NCBI GenBank assembly: GCA_900543295.1
Contig: UQQY01000094.1
Coordinates: 1 to 8,564, forward strand
Origin: an uncultured Oscillospiraceae bacterium
GTDB taxonomy: Bacteria; Bacillota; Clostridia; Oscillospirales; Ruminococcaceae
Length of the DNA: 8,564 nucleotides
Direction of reading: 5' to 3'
Under the pieces are notes generated by a model, which was not told where the DNA came from, made no database searches, and worked only from the letters and a program-made list of their open reading frames with translations. Shown in pieces: positions 1-5,027 of the stretch (position 1 is its first letter; each line of letters starts with the position of its first letter). A program made the position numbers and the translations under genes.

Positions 1-108
1 AAGCGGGATTTTATCCTGATACCGCTCCAGTAAAAAATTGCGCACAAGCGCAGACATGTGCTTAAAATCAGCGCCGCTTGTTTTATCCATGGTCTGTTTA
101 GATCTCAA
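1..108 (-). CDS. 5' end of an unidentified gene (partial)
   Basis: This is an open frame on the minus strand that runs off the left edge of the window; only about 36 residues are visible. The best start is TTG at 108-106, because a GGAG (120-117) lies 8 bases before it. The in-frame ATG at 90-88 has no ribosome binding site at a usable distance. An extended -10 promoter lies just upstream (144-152). From the ATG the peptide begins MDKTSGADFKHM, then SALVRNFLLERYQDKIPL. The pattern 'LLERYQDKIPL' faintly resembles the helix that opens an AraC-type helix-turn-helix domain, but so little is visible that this is only a guess. It follows the ribokinase gene in the same direction with a gap of about 90 bases and appears to have its own promoter. 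I do not recognise the gene. Confidence 0.5.
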   Translation of the reverse strand, partial: MRSKQTMDKTSGADFKHMSALVRNFLLERYQDKIPL

Positions 109-136
109 TCGAACTACTCCTACTTTTTACTCTTTG

Positions 137-152
137 AAAATATAGTATACCA
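137..152 (-). promoter_or_regulatory. Extended -10 promoter for the partial gene at the left edge
   Basis: On the minus strand the sequence TGGTATACT (152-144) is an extended -10 element (TGnTATACT). The -35 region is poor: 17 bases upstream lies TTTTCA. Extended -10 promoters commonly tolerate a weak -35. Transcription would start near 137, giving a leader of about 30 bases before the TTG start. No terminator is visible between the end of the ribokinase gene and this promoter. Confidence 0.5.
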
Positions 153-201
153 CAACAGTGGCGTTTTGAAAATAGAAAATGTCGAAATTTCGCAAGATTC
201 A

Positions 202-1104
202 TCAGACCGTTTTGCTGTCAGCCAAAAACGCTTCGACCGTTTTCCTTTCTGGAATAGAGACAGACGCGCCTTTTGCAGAAACCGCCAGCGCGGCTGCTGC
301 CGAAGCCTCTCTAAGCGCCCGTTTAATCGGTTTTCCTGCGGAAACTGCCGCTATAAAAAAACCGGTAAAGGTATCTCCCGCCGCCGTTGTATCTACAACT
401 TCGGTATGAAAAATATCATGAAACGCGCGTTCCTTCCCGTCGTCGGCCATAGCGCCGTTTTTTCCTAGCGTCAGAACGATTTTGCTTTTGGGATAACGCG
501 CACGGATTCCGTCAAGTATACGCTCCGGATCGCTTTCGCCTGAAAGCGCCGCCCCTTCAATTTCGTTGACAAAAAACCAATCCACCAAGTGAAGCGGTAA
601 ACTTAAGACTTCTTCATCAAAGGGCGAAGGATTGAACGCCACCGTCATACCACAGCGTTTTCCTGTCTCAAGGAGCTCCTTTGTGCAGTTCAGCTCGTTT
701 TGCAAAAGCAGCCAATCGCCTGCGCAAAAATGAGAGAACACCGTATCAATCTGTCCTGTCGTAATCTGCCGATTGGTTCCGCCGTATAAAATAATACAAT
801 TTTGTCCGCTTTGATCCACCTGAATAATGGCGCGGCCATTCGGCGCATTCTGTTCTTTCAGATAGTCCGTGCAAACCCCGCGCGAGGCAAGCAGTTCTTT
901 CAAGAACAGGCCGTCTGATCCAACGAGACCGGCATGACAAACTTTTGCACCGGCACATGCCAGCGCTACGGACTGGTTTAACCCTTTTCCGCCCGGAAAC
1001 TGTTCATAAGAAATTGGCGAAACCGTTTCTCCGGGACGCACGAAATGTTCTACTGAATAAACATCGTCAATGTTCAACGAGCCGAAGTTTAAAATACGCA
1101 TCAT
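202..1104 (-). CDS. rbsK: Ribokinase (PfkB-family carbohydrate kinase)
   Basis: This predicted cytoplasmic kinase phosphorylates D-ribose with ATP to ribose 5-phosphate, feeding the pentose phosphate and nucleotide pathways. It has 300 residues, the usual family length. The N-terminal PfkB signature FPGGKGLNQSVA is at about residues 36-47 and includes the GG substrate-lid motif. 'NEIEG' is near 180-184. The C-terminal signature DTTAAGDTF is at 238-246, with the catalytic base Asp244 and the anion-hole glycine. The overall layout matches E. coli RbsK well (GETV, GGKGxNQ, NPxP, LTLG, DTxAAGDTF). The ATG at 1104-1102 is preferred because GGGG lies 7 bases upstream; a TTG six bases earlier is in frame but too close to the GGGG. 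No ribose transporter or rbsD is visible, so the substrate could be another pentose or a nucleoside-derived sugar. A terminator-like hairpin lies just before the ribosome binding site. Confidence 0.9.
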   Translation of the reverse strand: MMRILNFGSLNIDDVYSVEHFVRPGETVSPISYEQFPGGKGLNQSVALACAGAKVCHAGLVGSDGLFLKELLASRGVCTDYLKEQNAPNGRAIIQVDQSGQNCIILYGGTNRQITTGQIDTVFSHFCAGDWLLLQNELNCTKELLETGKRCGMTVAFNPSPFDEEVLSLPLHLVDWFFVNEIEGAALSGESDPERILDGIRARYPKSKIVLTLGKNGAMADDGKERAFHDIFHTEVVDTTAAGDTFTGFFIAAVSAGKPIKRALREASAAAALAVSAKGASVSIPERKTVEAFLADSKTV

Positions 1105-1120
1105 CTGCAATCCCCTTTCT

Positions 1121-1159
1121 CATTGAAAGAAAAACCGCCGGAGAACTTTTCCCCGGCGG
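1121..1159 (-). terminator. Hairpin plus U-tract immediately before rbsK (terminator or attenuator)
   Basis: A 7-bp GC stem (CCGCCGG at 1135-1141 with CCGGCGG at 1153-1159, 11-base loop) is followed on the minus strand by TTTTTCTTTC. This fits an intrinsic terminator for the small gene 1236-1367. The U-tract ends only a few bases before the rbsK ribosome binding site, so no rbsK promoter can fit downstream of it. rbsK must therefore be reached by readthrough, or the hairpin is part of an attenuator. On the plus strand the stem is also followed by ACGTTTTT, but no plus-strand gene lies nearby to need it. Confidence 0.6.
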
Positions 1160-1200
1160 ACGTTTTTCATAAAACAGGCATACGTTCCCCTGTATTTTTC

Positions 1201-1230
1201 TTTTCCACAATGCAGTTTTCCAAAATGCAG
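1201..1230. repeat. 15-bp tandem direct repeat between the small gene and rbsK
   Basis: Two adjacent 15-base copies, ttttccacaatgcag (1201-1215) and ttttccaaaatgcag (1216-1230), differ at one position. They start just downstream of the stop codon of the 43-aa gene and lie in the leader that reads into rbsK. Tandem spacing of 15 bp could be a duplicated protein-binding site or a simple duplication; the sequence does not decide between them. Confidence 0.75.
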
Positions 1231-1235
1231 ACAAC

Positions 1236-1367
1236 TTATTCTATTTCCTGCGAAGAAAAGTAAGGCTCGTCGCACTTATCATAGAAAAGATCAATCAGGA
1301 TTTTGATCAGAGAAGCGAGCGCACCGGCCAATACGACAAAACTGATAATTTTTGCAAATGTTTTCAT
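1236..1367 (-). CDS. 43-aa single-pass membrane protein, unidentified
   Basis: A short open frame starts at ATG 1367-1365 and ends at TAA 1238-1236. AAGGAG lies 11 bases before the ATG, and a well-formed promoter (1415-1443) gives a leader of about 40 bases. The protein begins MKTFAKIISFVVLAGALASL, a positively charged N-terminus leading into a hydrophobic helix of about 20 residues. The tail contains IDLFYDKCDEPYFSS and is acidic at its end (QEIE). It looks like an inner-membrane anchored peptide with its single cysteine outside the helix. A cleavable signal is less likely, because the hydrophobic stretch runs straight into ILIDLF. Very short one-helix proteins of this layout are common in clostridia but mostly have no known function. 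Promoter, ribosome binding site and codon use together make it a real gene; its role is unknown. Confidence 0.7.
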   Translation of the reverse strand: MKTFAKIISFVVLAGALASLIKILIDLFYDKCDEPYFSSQEIE

Positions 1368-1407
1368 AGGTAACAGCACTCCTTGTTAATAAATACTTCC
1401 CGATTTC

Positions 1408-1443
1408 TGTCTTTATCATACCAAAAAAGCTTCCGAAAAGCAA
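1408..1443 (-). promoter_or_regulatory. Sigma-A-type promoter for the 43-aa gene (and probably rbsK)
   Basis: On the minus strand TTGCTT (1443-1438) is followed after exactly 17 bases by TATGAT (1420-1415). The -10 is preceded by TGG, making an extended -10. Transcription should start near 1408, about 40 bases before the small gene. It is the only good promoter seen between queT and rbsK. Confidence 0.65.
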
Positions 1444-1536
1444 GCGCGGACGATGACCTTTTTGTAAATTCATCAGTCAATCGGACACGCCGGCAAATTC
1501 CGCGAAAAAACGATGCCCCCCTTATTGATACAATCC

Positions 1537-2064
1537 TTATTCAAAAATTTTTTTGTACAGATCGTTTCGTTCCAGCGCATACATCAGCAGAAGTCCCAGA
1601 ACATAGCATACGACCAGCTCGCCAAGACCGACGAGCGCCGCGTTAATAAAAAACAGCTCCCATGTAAACGATCCCTCAAAAAAAATGCAGATTTCGAGTC
1701 CGACAATAGCGGCGTTTGCGATTACCGGCGGCAGCGGCGCAAATGCATAGCGCACCCATCTTTTTTTGCTCTTGCCAATGGCGTAGGTAATCAATGCAGC
1801 AATCAGCGTAGCTGATGTCCCGAATACCGCGTCCAAGCCGCCGGCCGGATTGATTCCCATAAAAAATCCAATGAGATTAGCGAGTGCGCAGCCAACCGAC
1901 AGGCCGGGTACAGCCGAGGCTGTAAAAACCGGAAGAATTGTGAGCGCTTCGCTCACACGGTACTGCACCGCACCGAACGACATAAAAAACGTCGCAAAGG
2001 TAACAGCGGCGTACAGGCCTGCAATCATTGCGGCCTGCGTTAGTTTTTTGGCGTTCTTTTTCAT
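1537..2064 (-). CDS. queT: Queuosine precursor transporter, QueT family (ECF S component)
   Basis: This small integral membrane protein (175 residues) is the substrate-binding S component predicted to import a queuosine precursor such as preQ1. It would work with shared ECF energy-coupling subunits encoded elsewhere. About five to six hydrophobic helices are visible, starting near residues 9-31. Family-like stretches are QYRVSEALTILPVF (about 34-47), ALANLIGFFMG (60-70), LDAVFGTSATLIAA (77-90), LPPVIANAAIVG (111-122) and GELVVCYVLGLLL (148-160). The ATG at 2064 has GAGAGGA about 9 bases upstream. The assignment is strengthened by the preQ1 class I riboswitch directly before the gene. Transported precursor would be used for tRNA modification at position 34. 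No queuosine synthesis genes are in the window, which suggests salvage. No clear intrinsic terminator follows; only a TTTTTT run at 1505-1510 without a good stem. Confidence 0.9.
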   Translation of the reverse strand: MKKNAKKLTQAAMIAGLYAAVTFATFFMSFGAVQYRVSEALTILPVFTASAVPGLSVGCALANLIGFFMGINPAGGLDAVFGTSATLIAALITYAIGKSKKRWVRYAFAPLPPVIANAAIVGLEICIFFEGSFTWELFFINAALVGLGELVVCYVLGLLLMYALERNDLYKKIFE

Positions 2065-2074
2065 TTTTAAAATT

Positions 2075-2116
2075 CCTCTCGTAGTTTTATTTTAAGTCAG
2101 GAGTTTGCGACTGACT
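2075..2116 (-). ncRNA. preQ1 class I riboswitch in the queT leader
   Basis: On the minus strand, stem P1 is AGTCAG (2116-2111) paired with CTGACT (2100-2095). It encloses the 10-base loop TCGCAAACTC (2110-2101). An A-rich tail, TAAAATAAAACTAC (2094-2081), follows and runs into the ribosome binding site GAGAGGA (2080-2074). This is the layout of the class I preQ1 H-type pseudoknot: a 5-6 bp stem, a loop beginning TCGCA, an A-rich L3 strand, and a 3' strand that pairs back to the loop. Loop CTC can pair with GAG of the ribosome binding site. Ligand binding should therefore hide the binding site and lower queT translation when preQ1 is plentiful. The fit with the downstream transporter is strong independent support. 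Confidence 0.87.
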
Positions 2117-2129
2117 ACAGGAAAACTGC

Positions 2130-2145
2130 GAGAGACAGCATATCA
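2130..2145 (-). promoter_or_regulatory. Probable extended -10 promoter for queT
   Basis: On the minus strand TGATATGCT (2145-2137) matches an extended -10 (TGnTATGCT). The -35 is poor (TGGATT at 17 bases). The predicted start near 2130 leaves about 14 bases before the riboswitch stem, as expected for a leader that begins with the aptamer. Confidence 0.45.
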
Positions 2146-2181
2146 CAAAATGATGAAAAAATCCAGTCCAATCACCAAAAA

Positions 2182-2217
2182 CGCATACGTCGGAAAAGCC
2201 GGTTCCCCGGCTCTTCC
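2182..2217 (-). terminator. Probable terminator after the clpC-like gene
   Basis: On the minus strand GGAAGAGCCGG (2217-2207) pairs with CCGGCTTTTCC (2202-2192) around a 4-base loop with one A-C mismatch. The stem starts just after the clpC-like stop codon. Uridines occur within the 3' arm (CTTTTCC), and a TTTTT run follows about 10 bases later (2177-2181). The shape is imperfect for an intrinsic terminator but the placement is ideal. Confidence 0.55.
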
Positions 2218-2218
2218 T

Positions 2219-4513
2219 CTATCCGATATTCTTCAGAAGACAAGCAGGCTCACAAACCGCTTTCCCATTTTGCAGAAGAATCCGGAGCTCTCCCTGAAAT
2301 TGTTCGTCTTCTGCCAGACGCAGTATAACATCGCTTTCCAATTCCTGCTTGATAAAACGCCTGATCGGACGGGCGCCAAAATAGCGGCATTCCGGAAGCG
2401 ATGAAAGATATTCGAAAATATCCTCCGAAACGGTGACCCTCACTCCAAGCCGCTCCATACGGCAGACAAATTCCCGCATCATTTTTTCTGCGATCCTGCG
2501 TCTCCCCTCTTTGTCAAGCGGCTTAAACGGAATTACATAGTCAAACCGGTTTAACAGTTCGGAAGGGAAAACACCGGAGAGGGATCGACGGATGTCCGGC
2601 TGCGTTTGCTCAGATAAAAAGCCAGTCTGTCCGCCTTGCTCCTGCAAATTCGCAGTCAAAACAATCATAGTATTTGAAAAATCTGCGGTATGCCCCGCGG
2701 AATCCGTCAGCTTTCCGTCTTCTAAAATTTGCAGAAGCAGACGCAGGACGTTTGGATGCGCTTTGTCCGCTTCGTCAAAGAGCAGTAAAGAATATGGTCT
2801 GCGCCGCACCTTATTTACCAAAAATCCACTCTCAGAAAATCCAACATATCCAGGCGGCGCACCGATCAGCCGAGATACCGTATGCGCTTCGCTGTACTCT
2901 GACAAATCGATTCGAATAAAGCTTTTCGAGTCAAACAGCACTTCAGCGGTCAGCTTTGCGGCAAGCGTCTTGCCAACGCCTGTTGGGCCGCAGAACAGAA
3001 ACGACGCAGTTGCGCCGTCGGCTTCCTCCGTATGAGTCTGATACTGCAAAACAGCGCGAAATAGCGCTTTTTTTACCTCCGGCTGCCCGAAGAGGTTGCA
3101 GTCGAGATGTGCGAGCAGTTCTTTGGCCTTTCCAATGGGTGCGCACTGATCAGAAACCGGAATACCGGTCTTTTTCTCTAAAATCACAGAAATATTGGAA
3201 CCGGAGATAACCGGCGCGCTGTTTTCTGATACGGTTTTGGCATAGAGAGCCGCCGCCTCTGCAAAATCTCCCTTTTGTATAAACGCGGTCAGCATATCAT
3301 CCGTGCTGTCCTTTTGATCCGATAGAATGGACGCGCGTGAACAGGCTTCATCCAGCAAGTCAATCGCCTTATCCGGAAGACGGCGCTCAGGCAAATATCG
3401 TATGGAAAGCTCAACTGCTTTTTTTACTGCCTCATCCATAATACGGACATGATGATACTTCTCCAATGCAGGACGCAGGCCAAAAAGAATATTGTCGGCT
3501 GTACTTTTATCCGGTTCATGTACCGTAACCGGCTGAAACCGGCGTGCCAGTGCGGCGTCCGGCTCAATGTATTTCCGATATTCTGTTTCCGTCGTTGCAC
3601 CGATGATCTGGATACTGCCGCGTGCCAAAACCGGTTTCAAAAGATTCGCACAGTCCGTACTCCCCTCCGAAGAGCCTGCCCCTACAATGCTGTGCACCTC
3701 ATCAATAAATAAAACTGCCTGTTCCGCCTCCGCCTGCTTTATCATACGGACAAGCCGTTCTTCAAAATCGCCGCGGTATTTTGCACCGGCAAGCATTGCA
3801 CCCAGATTGAGCGAAAGCACACGCCTTCCGGAAAAGCGGCCGGCATGGCCAGCGGCAAATTGCTGTGCAACCCCTTCTGCTATCGCTGTTTTGCCGACGC
3901 CAGGCTCTCCTAACAAACAGGGATTGTTTTTCGTTCGTCTGGCGAGAACAGACAAAACTTCTTCCACCTCTTCTTCCCTGCCAATAAGCGGATCCAGCTT
4001 TTCCTCCCGTGCAAGGGCTGTCAAATCGGTCGTATACAGCGTAAGCTCTCGCGGCATACGTGCGGCAGTCGGTTTTCGTCCGGAAAACACAGACTCAAGC
4101 GCGCGAAGCTCGGCAGCACATGACTCTTTGATCTGAATAAGATCCGCTCCGCATTCCTTTAACAGGGTACGTGCTCCTTCCGCTTCCTTTTCAAGCAGTA
4201 CGGAGAGAAGATGCGCCGTTCCCGCCGGACATCCGCAGCGATTTGCCGCCAAAACCGCTTTCCGCAAAAAAGTTATAACGTCGCTCTGCACGTTTTTTTC
4301 TGTATAGGACGACGCCTTCAGCCTTTCAGAAAGCTCCTCCGCACAAATGCCGTGTTTTAAAAGAATAGCGGCCCCCACGCTTACATCCTCGGCAGCAATT
4401 CCGCACAAAAGGCAGGCGTCCGGACAGTTCTCTCTGCCATATGCCGCCGCAAAGACCTGCGCCTTTTTCAGCGCGTTTTGTGCAGAGGAAGTAAACTGCT
4501 TTTCATCATACAA
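2219..4513 (-). CDS. clpC: ClpC/ClpA-type Hsp100 AAA+ ATPase
   Basis: This is a cytoplasmic double-ring unfoldase that would use ATP to thread proteins, normally into ClpP. From TTG 4513 it has 764 residues. The N-terminal double Clp domain begins FTSSAQNALKKAQ (about 7-19). NBD1 has Walker A GEPGVGKT (202-209), pore loop KYRG, Walker B VLFIDEVH (267-274) and ARRF arginine fingers (324-325). NBD2 has Walker A GPTGVGKT (509-516), pore loop GYVG, Walker B LLLFDEAD (576-583) and sensor-2 GARPIRR (713-719). TTG 4513 is chosen because AAAGGAG lies 9 bases upstream and it places FT at the usual ClpC distance; a TTG at 4564 has no good binding site. The middle domain is cut to roughly one helix (DFAEAAALYAKT) instead of the ClpC coiled coil, so McsB/MecA-style adaptor control may be missing. 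The ClpP-contact tripeptide appears as TGF (630-632) rather than I/L/V-G-F. The symbol is family-level. Confidence 0.88.
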   Translation of the reverse strand: MYDEKQFTSSAQNALKKAQVFAAAYGRENCPDACLLCGIAAEDVSVGAAILLKHGICAEELSERLKASSYTEKNVQSDVITFLRKAVLAANRCGCPAGTAHLLSVLLEKEAEGARTLLKECGADLIQIKESCAAELRALESVFSGRKPTAARMPRELTLYTTDLTALAREEKLDPLIGREEEVEEVLSVLARRTKNNPCLLGEPGVGKTAIAEGVAQQFAAGHAGRFSGRRVLSLNLGAMLAGAKYRGDFEERLVRMIKQAEAEQAVLFIDEVHSIVGAGSSEGSTDCANLLKPVLARGSIQIIGATTETEYRKYIEPDAALARRFQPVTVHEPDKSTADNILFGLRPALEKYHHVRIMDEAVKKAVELSIRYLPERRLPDKAIDLLDEACSRASILSDQKDSTDDMLTAFIQKGDFAEAAALYAKTVSENSAPVISGSNISVILEKKTGIPVSDQCAPIGKAKELLAHLDCNLFGQPEVKKALFRAVLQYQTHTEEADGATASFLFCGPTGVGKTLAAKLTAEVLFDSKSFIRIDLSEYSEAHTVSRLIGAPPGYVGFSESGFLVNKVRRRPYSLLLFDEADKAHPNVLRLLLQILEDGKLTDSAGHTADFSNTMIVLTANLQEQGGQTGFLSEQTQPDIRRSLSGVFPSELLNRFDYVIPFKPLDKEGRRRIAEKMMREFVCRMERLGVRVTVSEDIFEYLSSLPECRYFGARPIRRFIKQELESDVILRLAEDEQFQGELRILLQNGKAVCEPACLLKNIG

Positions 4514-4545
4514 ATCGATCAGCTCCTTTATGTTTTGAGTATGAA

Positions 4546-4579
4546 CCGAAAAATCATATTGCAATCACAGTAACACCAA
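4546..4579 (-). promoter_or_regulatory. Candidate promoter for the clpC-like gene
   Basis: On the minus strand TATGAT (4558-4553) makes a good -10. The best -35 is TTGGTG (4579-4574), at a short spacing of 15 bases. A start near 4546 leaves about 32 bases before the preferred TTG start, and would exclude the earlier TTG at 4564. No HrcA-type CIRCE inverted repeat or CtsR-like heptamer repeat is visible nearby. Confidence 0.35.
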
Positions 4580-4599
4580 AAAGGCGGAAGGCATAGTAT
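4573..4599 (+). promoter_or_regulatory. Possible sporulation-sigma promoter for the Cys-rich gene
   Basis: CATAGTAT (4592-4599) fits the -10 pattern CATAnnnT of sigma-E/sigma-K promoters. AC dinucleotides suited to a sigma-K-type -35 lie 15-17 bases upstream (4573-4576). No TTGACA-like element is present for sigma-A. The motif is short and degenerate, so this is tentative. It overlaps the candidate clpC promoter on the other strand. Confidence 0.3.
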
Positions 4600-4632
4600 G
4601 GGATGTAAAAACCCAAAGGAGGATTTGATACT

Positions 4633-4782
4633 ATGTGTGGTAACAACTGTGGCGGTTTCGGCGGCAATTGCAGCTGGATTCTGATCATCATCCTGCTTCT
4701 CGTCTGCTGCGGCGGATGCGGCGGCAACTTCAACGGCTGCGGCTGCAACAACGGCTGTGGCTGCAACAACTGCGGCTGCTGA
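4633..4782 (+). CDS. 49-aa Cys/Gly/Asn-rich one-helix protein ('chorion class high-cysteine' type)
   Basis: The start ATG at 4633 has a textbook ribosome binding site, AAAGGAGG (4615-4622), 10 bases upstream. The stop TGA ends at 4782. The 49 residues include 12 cysteines: three in the N-terminal MCGNNCGGFGGNC, then a hydrophobic segment WILIIILLLV (15-24). A C-terminal tail of CCGGCGGNFNG and repeated GCGCNN units follows. The protein would sit in a membrane with cysteine-rich tails on both sides. Similar tiny proteins are common in Clostridia and are often labelled chorion class high-cysteine proteins; their function is unknown. Roles in the spore coat, metal binding or disulfide-linked surface layers are only ideas. 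It stands alone between a divergent clpC-like gene and a strong terminator. Confidence 0.85.
   Translation: MCGNNCGGFGGNCSWILIIILLLVCCGGCGGNFNGCGCNNGCGCNNCGC
4735..4770 (+). repeat. 18-bp tandem repeat inside the Cys-rich gene
   Basis: Two adjacent 18-base units, ggctgcggctgcaacaac and ggctgtggctgcaacaac, differ at one base and each encodes GCGCNN. A partial third unit (tgcggctgc) follows. The tail length of this protein probably varies between strains by gain or loss of units. Confidence 0.85.
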
Positions 4783-4798
4783 ATCTGTTAAGCGCCAT

Positions 4799-4883
4799 CT
4801 CCGCATCTGTAAAAAACATCGCTGCGGAGCAATAACATAAGGGAATCTCAACACTTCCCTTATGCGCCCGGCATCACACGGGC
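4799..4883 (+). other. Three hairpins in the 3' region of the Cys-rich gene
   Basis: Three inverted repeats follow one another before the terminator. They are ctccgca/tgcggag (4799-4805 with 4823-4829), the 10-bp perfect cataagggaa/ttcccttatg (4836-4845 with 4855-4864, 9-base loop), and gcccg/cgggc (4866-4870 with 4879-4883). None has a U-tract, so they are not themselves terminators. They may stabilise the short mRNA or form a small structured 3' RNA. Confidence 0.6.
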
Positions 4884-4884
4884 C

Positions 4885-4917
4885 AAGGAGAGCGGTTTAA
4901 AACCGCTCTCCTTTTTT
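4885..4917 (+). terminator. Strong intrinsic terminator
   Basis: A stem of about 13 bp, aaggagagcggtt (4885-4897) with aaccgctctcctt (4901-4913), around a 3-base loop is followed by a run of six T (4912-4917). It ends the transcript of the Cys-rich gene and insulates it from the sbcDC promoter that follows. Confidence 0.92.
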
Positions 4918-4939
4918 ATATGCGCCAAAACGCTTAGAA

Positions 4940-4975
4940 TTGCCAAGAGTACAGCAATGCGGTATAATAAAATAA
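4940..4975 (+). promoter_or_regulatory. Sigma-A promoter for sbcDC
   Basis: TTGCCA (4940-4945), a 17-base spacer and a perfect TATAAT (4963-4968) make a near-consensus housekeeping promoter. Transcription would start near 4975, about 50 bases before sbcD. No operator-like palindrome such as a LexA box is evident. Confidence 0.85.
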
Positions 4976-5027
4976 CTGTCAGAGTTCTGTCTTGCGCAGG
5001 ACGCACCAATCAAAAGGAGAGGATCAT

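Noticed and set aside
183..192. 10-base palindrome cgaaatttcg after rbsK as a terminator
   Set aside because: It has no loop and no U-tract; too short to call a terminator or operator.
202..468. Plus-strand open frames over the 3' end of rbsK (58-468 and 179-409)
   Set aside because: They lie opposite the DTTAAGDTF catalytic region of rbsK and have no ribosome binding site.
1201..1230. CRISPR-like repeat
   Set aside because: Only two adjacent 15-base copies with no spacer; not a CRISPR array.
1291..1473. 60-codon minus-strand frame overlapping the 43-aa gene
   Set aside because: It is in a different frame, begins upstream of the mapped promoter elements and has no ribosome binding site; the 43-aa frame has both.
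3567..4136. 189-codon open frame on the plus strand inside the clpC-like gene
   Set aside because: It is antisense to conserved NBD1 coding sequence (Walker A and B), has no ribosome binding site, and its composition is that of a complement-strand shadow.
4528..4854. Minus-strand Ala/Val-rich open frame across the Cys-rich gene
   Set aside because: It is the antisense of the GCGCNN repeats and structured 3' region, crosses the clpC promoter region and is low-complexity; it has no binding site.
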